A DNA stretch of 53,050 nt from Beroe ovata (GCA_946803715.1 CAMPET010000157.1:72801-125850), one strand, 5' to 3'; shown: positions 1-12,196, counted from the stretch's first letter. The notes: generated by a model not told the origin, from the sequence alone. Made by a program: numbers and translations.

Positions 1-2
1 GC

Positions 3-590
3 GCTGATTCCATTTTTCGAGGTCCCAACGATCTCTGACCACGCCCTGTGCCTGTATCCGTAAAATAAGGGGTCAGGTTAGGGTCTCAGGCGCTTGCTAG
101 CTCAATCTAGCACCTTGATTAATGTAAATCATCATTTCCTAGGTAATTTTGAGGGCTGATTCCATTTTTCGAGGTCCCAATGATCTGTGACCATGCGCTA
201 TGCCAGTATTCGTAAAATGGGGGGTCAAATAAGGGTCTCAGGTCAATTTTACCGCATTAACATTGTATTTCATCATTTCTTAGGTTATTTTGAGTGCTGA
301 TTTCATTTTTCGAGGTCCCAAGGATCTATGACCACGCCCTTTCCCAGTATCCGTAAAATTAGGAGTCAGATAAATGTCTCCGCTCAATTTTACCGCTTTA
401 TCATTGTACCTATATCATCATTTCTTAGGCAATTTTGAGCGCTGATTCCATTTTTCGAGGTCCCAGTGATCTCTGACCACGCCCTATGCCTGTATCCGTA
501 AAATAAGGGGTCAGATACGGGTCTCAGCTCAATTTTACCGCTTTATCATTGTGTATAATCATTTCTTGGTAATGGTATTGAGGTATTCGT
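3..590. repeat. Tandem repeat, four copies of ~141-152 bp
   Basis: Four head-to-tail copies begin at about 3, 155, 296 and 441, giving periods of 152, 141 and 145 bp. Each copy opens with GCTGATTCCATTTTTCGAGG, continues through a segment with GACCACGCCC and CGTAAAATAAGGGGTCA, and ends in an AT-rich part with ATCATTTCTTAGG. The array may continue to the left of the window. The copies differ by point changes and small indels. No open reading frame is shared between copies. It lies upstream of the first recognisable UTP20 exon, so it may sit in a UTP20 intron. Confidence 0.93.
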
Positions 591-1115
591 CTTCATGGGC
601 TTCATCGTTTATCTGACTTCTCGAAATATTGATAAAGCTGCATTATATGATCGTTGAGGCGTATGCTAGGTGTGCGCTAGCTACCGCTAGCTATAATTGA
701 AAGAATTTTAGTACAGCGCAGCGCTAGTTTCCGCTAGGCGCGCGCTGGAAAGGGAAAAACTTAAATCCGGCAAGGTGGACCCGTGATATATCGATCGGTA
801 CCTAGTTTTGTATACTGTACACTGAACTTCACAGGGAGGAGTATGAGCGACAATACGGATTCAAAACGCAGAACATCGCTCTCCAGGGGGGAGTGACCTC
901 CAATGAACCAGGTTTTTCTTGAGTAACTGAAAAGGGTAATTTCTCTATCTCTCAGTGCTCTGTTAAAGAACGTCTTCAACAATTTACTGAACTAATCCCT
1001 CCGATTTTCAACAATTTCGCAAGCAACTAGCTTAGAAATAATTCAAGATTCGACTTCATATCGATGGAAAAGAAATAAGATACATAAGAATGAGGAGTAA
1101 ATCAGTCTTTCTCAG
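591..1115. other. Non-coding stretch, probably UTP20 intron
   Basis: I see no exon here that continues UTP20. Around 660-745 the hexamer CGCTAG and its variants recur several times in a CG-rich patch. A possible exon after the acceptor-like site near 957 has no usable donor before its stop. Confidence 0.4.
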
Positions 1116-4100
1116 GCCCAAATACGACGGAAAAAGGTCACATGAACGATGAACTTAGAGCTATGCTCAAACTTCTTCGTCAGTTCACCAATGCCGTTTC
1201 GCTGTATAGGAGCACAGACTTGTACTCCATGTACACGGATCTCCTTAGCAGTAAACAGTCTGATATTCAGGTTTGAAAACTCATTAGTGTTGTGTCGGTT
1301 GACGCTTAACCCTGTATCCATTTATCATGATCTAAAGCGTACAGTCTGATTATAACGACCTGCTAACAATTTTTCGTCGTCTGAAATAATTTTTGTCCCT
1401 TTCAGAAACTAGCATTAGATTGCATCTTAACATATAAGAATAAGACTCTGGTCGAGTACAAAGATGAACTTGAGTTGTTAGTAAATGATGTTACATTCAG
1501 GGATCAGCTCAGTAAGCTTAGGTAAGATGACTTCCATGGAATTCCTCTGTAATTTTCGCATCAACATGTTCAATTGACAGTCAATTCACGGAAATGCCAT
1601 TTAACATAGAAGGGAGATAGTATTCATGCATGAATGTTTGCAGTGTGGCTGGGGCTGGAAGTGTACTGAAAGTCGAAGATCGCACAGAAGTGTTTCCTAT
1701 CCTACTACGGATCATGTTCGGTAAAATGGGAAGTAGAATAGGACATGCCAAGGGAAAGTCCGGCTCAAAGCAGCGCCAAGGCATCGTACTTCGATATCTA
1801 GAGGTAAGTTTGTCGCATGATCACGAGGCCGCTTGACTGAAAACGAACGTAGAGAATGAAAAGATTTCTTTGCTGTAGGAGTGCAATGTAAAGATGTAAT
1901 ATCCGCTATATAATACTTGTTTTGTACTACAATATCTCCTTCCCATGCGAACTACAATTAAGAAGAGGCGGTTATTTTTGGTACGTAACCATTTCCACAG
2001 AAAACTTCAGAAAAAACAACCCTTGAAAGTCCATAAAAGTTTCAGTGCACTGTCTCCAAATTATGTTCTGATTGCAACACCCTAAATAGAATGTTTCAAA
2101 GTTGGGCTAAATTAATATGTAGTTATAGTTATTGAATCCCAATATATGTATTGCATCACACTCCAAATGTCTAAATGTTTAATCAATCAAACTGTGTCTC
2201 AGTTGCTGATCTCTTCTATCGCGTTGCCCTTCCTGTTATCCATCAGCACCATGTAAACACAGTGTGTTTTCTCTCGTAGATAGCTGAGATAAGCACTCTG
2301 TATGATAGGCCAGATGATGACCGAGACGTAGAATATGAAGTTGAATATTTGTATGAAGATGGTTATAGTAGGGGAATCATGAGTATCCCACCATAACCCA
2401 TTCCCGATGTCTGTCACACTATTGATGTGAAGTGCTGTCATCACAGGAATGTCAGAGATCTGTAATGCCAGCATCATGTAGTTGATGTAGCTAAATCCCG
2501 GGAAAGTACCCAATCCATTCCAGGCTACTTTTTCCCCAAACCATGTAATCATGATAGCCAGAACTCCCATCGCAATGGTCAAGTTTGTATATGGAAGTGT
2601 GTGCAGCCTCACTGTGGCAGGCTTGTCGAGATCTGGCTGTACACTGAGTACTATGCTAAACATTATCATAGACATCCCGACATATACCATGGCCAGAGTG
2701 TATCCCACAAAATAACACCTGCTAACCTGGCGATAAGGTAATTAATAGGATTGGGTATAATAGGGGATGATAGGATAGGTTAATTATTATAATAAGATAA
2801 CTATAAGGTAACTATGATAGGATTTGGTAACTGCCATAACGGCGGTTGTATCAATATGTGAAGGATATGCATGCTTGGTTCACTACAATGGTGCTTGTTC
2901 AAGTATGCATAGGACAATTATAGCTGTGTGAATCCTCACCTTGTCTTCCTCCTTGGCAACCCAGACTCTAAAGATCGATACCAGGATGTAAACTTCCATG
3001 CTCAGAAGAGCGAAAATCCATATGCTTGGCAGTACATATGTGCTGGGAGGGAAGTCAAAATAGACACAGATGCTGACAACACCAAAGATTTCAACAATGA
3101 TCTTCGTGTAGTCTTCCTCAACAAACTGAGTCGTCAGTATGTACCCTAGAATACACATCAATGCAAATATAATGTAGAAAGCCAGTCTGAAATTTTCCAC
3201 AACCAGCAGAATCTTCACTTCCCTTTCTTTCCCCTTTTTGATTACATGGAGACGCTTGTGTCCATGTAATTTGTCCATGTCTTCTTCATTCTCATCACTC
3301 TCATCTTGTCTATCTTGGCTTGCCTCGAATTCGTATGTAACCTCAGCTTTGATCGATTCTTCATTGTCAGTTGACATGCCTACAAAACAGAATTGACTCA
3401 ACAACCCGCGTACCGGTACACGCGACTAAAATATGATACCGTAGCGTAGGGTTTCGATTGGTGACTCTACACAAAATGAAATAGACAATGCCACATATTT
3501 ACGGAGCTCGATAACTAAAAAATGTCTTTGTTAAGTGAAAGTGTCTATTCTTTAACCGCTTAGCTGGACCAATTCTAAAGTCTAATTGATTATTGTTTAA
3601 GCGTTAGTCTCATAGAGACATCAATGCTGGGAGCAGTGAGCACCATTGCTTGAGAGCAAATGCTTGGAGCACCAATCCTTGGAATCAATTAAGTTGGTTC
3701 CGACTTCTGATTTAGGAGAAGAGGCAATAAAGAAACCAGATTTATTATTTTGTGTGATCGCAGCTTGCAGGTTGCCGGGTTTGAAAAGATCGAATCCACG
3801 TATTCTCCAAATAAGCCGCCCCGTTCAAATAAACTGAAAGTCTTTGCAAAGGTGAAAACACACGGGGCAAATGATTTAAAGACAATTGTTCTACTTCCAG
3901 ATAAATTTCATGTGTGACTTCCGCTATCTTTCGAGCCATGTTTCCGTGTTGTGGGTGTGTGAACAAAGCGAGCTATTGTTGAACCAAGGCTGCTTTCTGT
4001 CGAGCAGTGAGCTCAGGAACCTTGTTTTCGTGACTATTTACAAGAGAGGCATCAGGCAATACTCTACTTCCTATTGTCATATGAGAACCGATCAGCCGGC

Positions 4101-7100
4101 ACCTCATCCACCCATCTTCAGCCACGGCATGGGGAATCAGCATGATGACTCTCCTAATTTAGACACAGTTCACACTTATCATACCCTTGATTAGGCCAGT
4201 TGTCCAGCAGGAGGATAGTATGTCAGATCTACACGTCATGTTGCAGTATTCATTAATTAAGAGTAATTACTGACTGTGAGCATGAATCAAGTGACCTATA
4301 GAAGTAGAACAGCAATTACAGGGACAGGGGTATAGTATTATGGTAGGTGTGTGGACTATATAGCTGAACCATCAAATTGGCCTAATTACCGTTAAGCAAC
4401 ATCGTTTGCGTTGGGGTAACTTGTGTTAATGCAAGTTCGAAGGCCGCTTAGAGATCAGGAACAATGAAGGGATGAATGTGTTGGTGTTTCTTTCCCCTCA
4501 CTTCATAATACCTCTGCTAACGAGGACTTCCCAACGAGGACTTCCTAATCTGGGTGATATTATCATCATGAGGGTTCCGGGCAGAATTCTAGTTAGGAGG
4601 AAGTTGAGGATAATGACTTTTGAGGAGAGGAATGGTGATGTAGATTTGGGAGTATAACTGCGTATTATTTGCAGGCGTGTTCAGAGGAAGAAGTGAGGCT
4701 ATTCTTCCAGCTGACATCGGAAAGATTTGGTGTTGACCTCATCACACCAGGTAGATGTCAATTATTGGTGATAACAATCATGCTGATGAGGAATGTCCTG
4801 ACATTTGTCAAACCCAACCGTGACTCCTTCCAAGTGTTATGTGATACAAGAAATTTGACTACTAAAATTTGAGAATATCGATTTCAATCATAAATCGATG
4901 GATACTTTCAAATTTAAGTCTTTACCCTAAATTCGAGACGAATCTTCTCGTACTAACTCACCGAATGTTTTAAAACAAAACAACTTTCAGGTAGCGAGTT
5001 GAGTCTGGAAGTCACACCGCTTGCAATGCAAACCTCCTACCTCCGTCTCATCTGTCAGATGCTCAGTGTGCTAAGGGAGGAGCAAACTGTGGTATTCGCC
5101 GATGAGATGATATCCGTAGTGTTGGCCCTGCTCCGTTCCACTCAGCACTGTTTAGCACACCGTGGCCTCGTGTTACCACACACCGTAACACCTCTCAAAT
5201 CTCTGAGAGCTCTGTCCATCAATACTCTCACTAAAGTGTTCAACACCTTCCCTTTACACGATCTCACATCTCACCGTGAGCGTGTCAACGAGGTCGTACT
5301 GGACTCAAACTTGCCTGGCCTGCCTTCAGAATCGCTCCAATCATGTTCTCCTCTCCTTCTCTTCATAGATTCCTGTTCCCAACACAGAATAACGTGGCTA
5401 AACCACACATATGATGCTCAACCCGTCCTTAGTTATGTTATAAGTCTGCTCGGTGCTAAGGGGGCCGTCAGTACGGTGACCTGTAGAGTCTTCACAATCA
5501 TATCCACTCTTCTGAAAAACACCGCAGCCGGAGTGGAACTCCTCAAACCGTTCATCAGGAGGATTGTTGATTTCATTTACACCACTCTGGTCATGCTGAA
5601 GAAGTCAGTACCGGATAAGAAGATGTTGAGACAAGCACTTGACCTGCTCTCGCAGCTATCCGTCCTCATCACGGAGTTGGGTGACGTCACGTCGTGTAGC
5701 GCGTTAGTTCGCTCCCTTCTCCACGTGCTAGAGGGTAGGATTGTTCGGAGATCAGGTGATGTTGTAAACGCTCTCAACACGGTATCCAGACTTGCTGTCT
5801 ATGTCGGCGACACTGCACTGCACGAGGAGTGTTACTCCATGTGTAACATGTTACTCGGTTACTCCAACGACAGGTTTAGCCGTGAGGCTCTCTGTCGAGT
5901 AATGCAACAATTGGGACATCCCAGCGCCCTCATACTATGCAAACTGCATGCGTGGAATCTCAAGGTTGTGGATGAGCCAGATTTTGACACCAGACTTGAA
6001 GGGTACCGGGAGATGACAGAAGAAGTGAAGAGTGGGAAATGTGGTCTCAAGACCATGACACCGTGGGTTCAGACGGCACTTTACACAGTCTTCAATACAG
6101 ATGAGATGGCGCTGAGGGATTCTGCCTCACAGGCGCTTCTCGCTACGATACAGCAGATCGACACAGACTCGGAATTGTATCATCCAACCGTGATTTCGGC
6201 CATCGGACCATCAGTTCAACGTGCACTTTCCAACAAAGATGAGATATTCAGGAAGGAAGCAGTGATACTCCTTCATAAACTGGTCCAGCAATTTCCAGGC
6301 ACATCCCCATGGCAGCACCTTGCCCAACTCACAGATCCTGATCCTGAGATAGACTTCTTCAACAACATCACCCACATACAGACTCACAGACGTACCCGTG
6401 CTGTTACTAAACTACGGGGAGTAACCGAAGGGACAGACCCTGATGTGCTCTGGAATTTCTTTCTCCCTCTTACTTATCCTGTGTTCTCACTCAAAGGGTA
6501 ATGACTATTAGAGAGCTCTTATCATATTTCATACATGGTGTTCACCTAGAATTTCATGGTGATATATTCGTATCATCACCACCAGTTACCACAAAACTGT
6601 TTTCCTATTCAGCAACAAGTATCACAACACCATAACGGAAGGTTTGGCTACGCTGACAGCTATTGGTGGACGTCTTCCTTGGCCAAAGTTCAAGAAGCTT
6701 CTGAACCGCTCACTCAAGGAACTAACAGCTAATGTTGAAGATAAGACACTGGTTAAGGTGGTTGGAGCTGTTTTAGCAGGTAATTTTGTACATGCTCTCA
6801 GCTATGCAAAATCAAATTTTTCATCCAATCTCATTATGAATCAAATTTCATAGATTTGAAGGGTGAAAGAGTCGCATTTCCCTCGTCAGGTTTTCACGAA
6901 GAGGTTAAACCATCGAGCAAAATCTTGCGAAGCATAAAGAGTGAGATCCTGCCTCAACTCATGAAGCTCCTGACAAAAAATAGCGCCATGCCTGATAGGA
7001 CCAACAAGATGTCCATTACATACGATCAGGACCAAGTTTCCCTACAGGTATGTTAAAAATGCCCAGAGAATCAAGTTGTTTTTAAATGCTTTCACCATCG

Positions 7101-10100
7101 GATGTAATGATGTATAAAGAATCCTAAGGCTATAAAATGCCGCTGAAGAGGGGTGACTCTATTTCGTAAAGTTTGCCGAGATTTAGTGACTTTTTTAAAA
7201 CACGCTGAGTATCATTTTACAGATCTCGTAATGCACGCTAAAAATTTTAAGGGCTCCTCATAATGCACAGCAGTTGCCGTACTTTACAGAGTTTATAATG
7301 TGTTGGAACACATTATATTCCATATTATGGAAACACATGGATATCGATGATCCAAGAGAAAATACGATGAAGTGAAAATTTTTTGAATGGCAAGTATGAC
7401 GTCGATGTGTTCATTTCCTGTTGACACTATTGATCACACTGCCCGTAATTGACTCAAAAAGGCGATCACCACTTTCGCACCATTCGTCAACGTACTTGTT
7501 CAGGATGATCGTTTCTGTCAGTTTTCACATTGAAATACTTCTCGGATTCTTTATAACCTTTAAAACCTCAGAAAAAAATAAAACACGCCCTTCGGTCGTG
7601 TTTTATTTGTGATTCAATCAGAATAAAATGCACTCAGACCTGCGGTCTTCGTGCATTATACTCCATAATGCACTATTTTATTATTATTATTATTATAAAG
7701 TATTCGTCTTCCGGTTTTAAAGCTTATATACCCACTTACCATATCTCATGAAATGTAACCGATCGCCCCCACACAGGCGCCTATCGCTATTGCCATAGTG
7801 AACTTGGTCATGCAACTTCCTGAGGATGACCGTCAATCACGATTACCACCAGTTCTACTGAGAGTAGGCAACACTCTGCGTAGCAGGTATGTAAGTCACA
7901 TACCTGCTATTTCCCCAGACGACGGAGTCACATAATGTGACTCCGTCGTCTGGGGAAATGCTGTATTGAGTCTGGGGTATTATAGTTTCCATTTATCCAT
8001 GTTCTATCTAATGTTTCGCCGTATTAGAATTTGACTCCTGATGGTAATAACTATAAAAAAAACTGCTACTTATCAGGTCAATGGAAGTGAGGGATGTTGC
8101 CCGACAGACACTATCCACAATCGCGAATAGTCTTGGCCCGCTGTACCTCTCTTACATCATATCTGAACTGAAGTCGGCTCTAGCTAAAGGGTAAGCAATA
8201 AGCATGTCTGTTAGCGATCGCTCAGAAATTTCACCCTTACTTCACTTTATTTCAGTGTTCACTAAATTTCAGTGTTGCTGCAAATAAAATCAAATTTTCA
8301 GGTACCAATTGCACGTGCTGAGTCATACAATTCACCACCTGCTACTGCACATGACTCTGGAACCTGGACAACTTGACACCACCTCTCTCTCACTCCTCGT
8401 GGAGGTAACTCTATTTCCTTGACACCACTCACTCTCCTAGACAGTAGACACCACTCACTATTTCCTTGACACCACTCACTCGTGTTTCGATGCTGTTTTA
8501 TACATGTTTCCGTGACCACAAATCCTGCTATAGATATCGGTGGATGGTTTAGTTGGGAGGACGGCCTCTGACAGAGAGAGGGATGATAAGAAATCATCGC
8601 TACCCGAGGCAAAACAGTGCTATTCCACTCCAGTGTTCCAGATGTGTGCTGGTAAACTTACTGTCTCTCAGATTGACACCCTCATGGGACCCGTTAAGAA
8701 GGTACTTTCTTCCCACGCCTTGCAGTAATTGCACTGGGGCTCCTCCGTAATTGGTGTTATGTTCCATGTGTCATGGAATGAACCACCGGAGTGAACCACT
8801 GTTCTAAATTATCAATTATCCCATCATCTCAGATGGTACTTGAAGTGAGGAAATCCAAGGCAAGGACAGCTGTTGAAGATGCATTGAGGGGGATAGTAAC
8901 TGGTTTCCTTGGTAACTGCCTCATCACTCCCACCGTTGCTATGGTGTTCTGTAGGGATCTACTGAAGGAGACAGCCGAGTTAGAGAAACCAGCCGATGCC
9001 CCTGTGCAGGAGAAATTTACCAGACCCGATATATACGTGATACCCGCCGCCCCGAAACGAGACGGAGTGAAGCCCAAGACAGCCCAACTGTCCGATAACT
9101 CGCACATGCTGCGTCAACTGCCGCTCCAACTCCTCACCACCCTTCTGAAGAGGAAGAGAGTGAGTGTGGCTGAGCACAGTGGACTACTGGATCCACTGAT
9201 CGGATCCCTGACATCGCTCCTCGCCTCTCCGAGCGTTGGGACACAGGTTTTGGTGGTGAAGTGCTTCTCTCAGCTCTTTGAACAGAGTGTCTTGCTGCCC
9301 TCACTCTGCGAGGCAGTTCCGCAGCTCACAAAGTTCTCGTTTGAGATACTCCGCAATAACTCTCGGTCCACAAACTCTGGTCATATGTTGGAGTTGATCT
9401 TCTCATCGTTTAAGATACTGACGGTCATCTTGCGTGAATACAAGGACTTTACTCTCACGGAGACACAGACACAAACTCTGCTCCAGTACATAGCCGATGA
9501 TATCCACAACAGGAACAGGCAGAGCACAGCGTTCACGCTCCTCAAGTCCATCCTATCCCGGGATTTGGTTCACCCAGACATCCCTGACCTACTGAGTCGA
9601 GTGCTGGAGATGAGTATTGTCGGGCAGAGTCAGTTTGTGAGGACTCAAGCACGCCAAGTCTACCTCCACTACCTACTACACTACCCCCTGGGCAAGAAAA
9701 TCCATCCACTCTTCATTGCTCTGACCCAACAACTCGAGTATACTCACAAAGATGGCAGATTATCAGCTCTGGAGCTTCTCCACGCCCTCATTTCCAAACT
9801 CCCACCTGACATTCTCAAAGAATATTTCCTTGTGTTTTTCTTGTCGCTCTCCCGGATGTTGGTAGCTGATGATGAGGCTGAGTGTAGACGGGCTGCAGGT
9901 GTCACTGTGCAAGACCTTGTAGGGAGGGGCGACGAGGGTCTCAGAGAGAAAGTGTGGGGCATGACAGCCGCCTGGCTGTCAGATCCAAAAACAAAACACC
10001 GATATCTGGCAGTGCAACTGATAGAACTACTGTCAGATAGCGTATCAGAAAAGAAGGCAGTCCAGTTCACGGATCAGCTGTGTCGCCTAGTTCACACCTA

Positions 10101-11094
10101 CTCTGCGTCATCTGATGACACAACAGCCACCACCCTACGGGATCAAATACTCTACAGGAGTGTCATCACTTTGCTGAAACTAAAGCAGCCCCTCTCGTCA
10201 CTGCTCTCCTCTCTGGAGTGCCTGCTCCTCTACCCTCATCAGTGGGTCAGACTGGCCGCATCTCAGCTCCTAGGACACTTACTCTCAAAACACGATCCTG
10301 CCCTCTTCAAACCGTCCGCAGAATTCTCCGAAGAGCTCATCACAGTCCTGATACAATGCTGTCTCAAGCAACTCAATAGTCAGAACATTCTTCCTGACCA
10401 CGCCCTTCAACTCACCAAGAACTTGGTGTGGTTTACAGCAGTTTGTCTCAGACACTCCGACGCCATGTCGCCAAGTCACCTCATACATAAGTTGGTGACG
10501 TGTGCCAATGTGGAAGCATCCCAAAACCCCACTTCAGTTGTGAAACGGAGTATGGTTTTGAAGTGGGTGGGTGCCCTCGCTGCATCACTCCCTCCTGAGC
10601 TGGTTTTACCCCACCTTTCCTCTCTGGTAGTTCCTGTCAACCGTGAACTCAAAACAGGTGAGACATTAGATCTTGCATTGGCAATAACAGCATTTGCTAT
10701 AAAATTATCTCTCCCATCTCCGCTCTCGAACTAAAAGCTGAACTTGATCAGCATGAATAACATGAATAATCAGTTAATTCAGTCAAAACATAATCAATGG
10801 TCAAATGTTTCAGAATCGAGCAATGAGCAGTCACAAGACATCAGCGAGCTGACAAACGAGGTTTTGAACCTTTTACGGGGTAAGCTCGGGCACGAGGCAG
10901 TGTCGCATGCACTTGTAGCTGCTGAGAAATTATTGTTGGAGAAGAAGAGGAAGAGAAAGCGCGAAGATGCTCTTTCAGCAATAGCAACACCAGATTTACA
11001 AGCGAAGCGTAAGATCAAGGAGAACAAGGCTAAGCGGGAGAAACGAAAGGAGAAATTCAAGACACTCAAAGCAAAGCAATTCAAATCGTTTTAG
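1116..11094 (+). CDS. UTP20: UTP20, small-subunit processome component (C-terminal ~1,645 residues)
   Basis: UTP20 (DRIM) is a very large HEAT-repeat protein of the nucleolar 90S/SSU processome, needed for 18S rRNA processing. Exons that splice in phase: 1116-1270, 1406-1521, 1644-1803, 4675-4750, 4991-6497, 6613-6779, 6890-7047, 7777-7886, 8077-8190, 8302-8404, 8534-8701, 8833-10657 and 10814-11094. The joined protein follows the family closely: KLALDC in exon 2, DPEIDFFNNITHIQTHRR in exon 5, an EVRDVARQTL stretch in exon 9, then GYQLHVLSHTIHHLL. The last exon gives the lysine/arginine-rich tail, with PDLQAKRKIKE, that ends UTP20 proteins. Vertebrate UTP20 is about 2,780 residues, so roughly the first 1,100 lie to the left of the window. 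Exon 6890-7047 could also start at 6854, since both acceptors keep the frame. The long intron 1804-4674 holds another gene on the opposite strand. The donor at 7886/7887 lies in a hairpin. Confidence 0.96.
2199..3377 (-). CDS. Multi-pass membrane protein of unknown family, nested in a UTP20 intron
   Basis: Two exons on the minus strand, 3377-2940 and 2726-2199, join in phase 0 (donor AAG|GTGAGG, acceptor CCAG|GTT) to give 321 residues. Residues 1-65 are acidic and then basic and look cytosolic. About six hydrophobic segments follow, near residues 70-90, 98-115, 122-143, 150-170, 190-210 and 277-300, and the short tail is polar. A charged, His-containing loop with PDLDKPATVRLHTLPYTN lies between segments 4 and 5. 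The ATG at 3377 follows an acceptor-like TTTTGTAG, so an untranslated 5' exon is possible. The gene lies wholly inside the UTP20 intron 1804-4674 and runs antisense to it. I do not recognise the family; there is no channel, GPCR or transporter signature I can name. The intact frame across a clean intron argues that it is real. Confidence 0.72.
3420..4674. other. UTP20 intron remainder, no gene seen
   Basis: Between the nested membrane gene and UTP20 exon 4675-4750 I see only short chance frames. One small direct repeat (ACGAGGACTTCC, twice) lies near 4520-4545. The nested gene's promoter should lie in 3380-3700, but no clear TATA or initiator stands out. Confidence 0.4.
7140..7690. repeat. 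Cluster of short inverted repeats in a UTP20 intron
   Basis: Several hairpins lie close together. 7294-7303 pairs with 7308-7317. TTCCATA pairs with TATGGAA directly after it. 7576-7587 pairs with 7597-7608 around a 9-nt loop. GTGCATTAT pairs with ATAATGCAC near 7650-7675. The motif TAATGCAC or its complement recurs at least five times. A short (TTA)n run closes the block near 7680. This looks like a degraded MITE or several nested ones. Confidence 0.6.
7881..7959 (+). other. Two abutting perfect hairpins spanning a UTP20 5' splice site
   Basis: Stem 1 pairs 7881-7892 (TAGCAGGTATGT) with 7898-7909 around the 5-nt loop AAGTC. The exon ends at 7886, so the stem holds the last six exon bases and the first six intron bases, and the whole splice donor is base-paired. 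Stem 2 starts where stem 1 ends: 7909-7933 pairs perfectly with 7935-7959 around a single A. A second donor-like GTAAGT starts 4 nt downstream at 7891, partly in the loop; using it would shift the UTP20 frame. Confidence 0.9.
8405..8533. repeat. Short minisatellite with CTTGACACCACTCACT units
   Basis: The UTP20 intron after exon 8302-8404 holds three imperfect copies of a unit with GACACCACTCACT, at about 8423, 8449 and 8466. The 3' part of the preceding coding exon has a related string, ACTTGACACCAC followed by CTCACTCC. The complement of the 12-mer recurs in the tropomodulin intron array at 18.35-18.58 kb. Confidence 0.7.
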
Positions 11095-11861
11095 GGGTCT
11101 TATCACATTACTTTTTTAAGGGTCTCGTCACAAATATGGATGATTTTTATGTTTTATTTTATCATTATGCTTTCACTTACTCTTTAGACTTGTCTGATGA
11201 TTCTCTGTCCGATGATGATTCTCTGTCTAATGATGATCATGATTCTCTGTCTGAGATTCTCAGTGATAATAAGTTTGCGCCGCGCGCGCAAAGCGAAATT
11301 CTCGACAGGGTCTCTCATCGATCGACAACGCAAATTGTTCCTGTGCTGTGTGACCCAAATACTCCGCGCGCGCGGCCCGCTGTCATGGACTTTTCACTTT
11401 TCAGATGACAGAGCTAGAGTAAAACTATTAACTAATATATGATAAAAAAGCGCGCTTTCATCGATGAAGGCGCCACACGCAAAAAACAGTGGACAGATAA
11501 CATCTGGCGAAGGCGCGCAACTTGTACAGTGTGCACACGGCCGCTCATGCAAATGAAAGCCGCGTCACTGATGCAGCGGCGTCATATCGAAGCTCAACAC
11601 AAAGCATAATACTCAGCATGAGTACAAAGCTTATAATCAGCAGTGGAAAACATAGGAAAACAATGCAAAGCAATTCTAACAATCATATCTTTTACTTATT
11701 CTTGCCATTCACATCTTTATCTGGTGACCAGGCCCAGGAAACTGGTATGGAAAGTAAAAAGTGATATTCTCTCTTATGAAAGCACAAACGGCTAAAAATA
11801 ACTTAGTCAGTCACATATCCATCTATCAATTTTTTGAATTTGAACGATTAAACAGGATTAT
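11095..11861. repeat. Intergenic repeats after UTP20
   Basis: 11195-11255 has three imperfect copies of a GATGATTCTCTGTC unit, readable as an Asp/Ser-rich peptide but with no sign of a gene. 11275-11520 is CG-rich (GCGCGCGC runs) and includes TTCATCGATGAA flanked by GCGC, followed by CAGTGGACAGATAACAT. This matches, in the opposite orientation, the foldback element seen at 33.06-33.2 kb. I see no gene here. Confidence 0.6.
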
Positions 11862-12085
11862 TTAGAGGAGTTTTTTGAATGAGTCAATATTGGAAGCAGT
11901 TGTGATGTGGCTTGGTAGCAGGTTGAAGATCTTGGGTTGAAGATCTTTTGACTCTAAAAGGAAAGATTCTTTTGAGACAACAATCTTACTTACTCTAATT
12001 TCATTTACTAGTGTGTAGTAAATTCTTGCAGACACAGATCTAGAGTGAATGTTGAATAATACTATTAGTAATGGTAAAAGAGATT
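11862..12085 (-). mobile_element. 5'-truncated 3' end of a non-LTR retrotransposon (reverse transcriptase C-terminal tail)
   Basis: On the minus strand an open frame reads toward 11862. Its last ~75 residues have the layout of the C-terminal tail of jockey/CR1-type LINE reverse transcriptases: an N-I-H-x-R-x-x-x-A-R stretch, a basic R-V-S-K patch, a conserved K-I-F-N-L-L-P-S-H-I block, then I-D-S-F-K-K-L-L and a stop. The catalytic domain and endonuclease are absent, as expected of a 5'-truncated insertion. At its truncated end it runs directly into a partial copy of PSMA5. Identification rests on the pattern only. Confidence 0.65.
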
Positions 12086-12090
12086 GTTGT

Positions 12091-12156
12091 GTAAATGTTT
12101 TCTCACCAAAGTATTGCATCTTCCAAGTTGAGTATGCCATCAAAATTGTTAAAAAG
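12091..12156 (+). pseudogene. PSMA5 5' fragment, partial duplicate
   Basis: About 53-66 bp repeat the start of the neighbouring PSMA5 gene with a constant offset of 139 bp. AATGTTTTCTCACCA and CTTCCAAGTTGAGTATGCCA match almost perfectly, then the match fades after CAT. It has lost the initiator region and has no continuing PSMA5 sequence. It lies exactly between the LINE fragment and the intact gene. Confidence 0.85.
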
Positions 12157-12196
12157 TTCAAATCATCTGTTAATTCAATTCTTTTCTAGCTACACT

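Noticed and set aside
957..1030. A further UTP20 exon after an acceptor-like site
   Set aside because: The frame reaches a stop without any usable donor and does not resemble the region of UTP20 that should precede exon 1116-1270.
11136..11408. Asp/Ser-repeat protein after UTP20
   Set aside because: The reading comes from three copies of a 14-bp repeat followed by CG-rich element sequence; no start context, splice sites or family.
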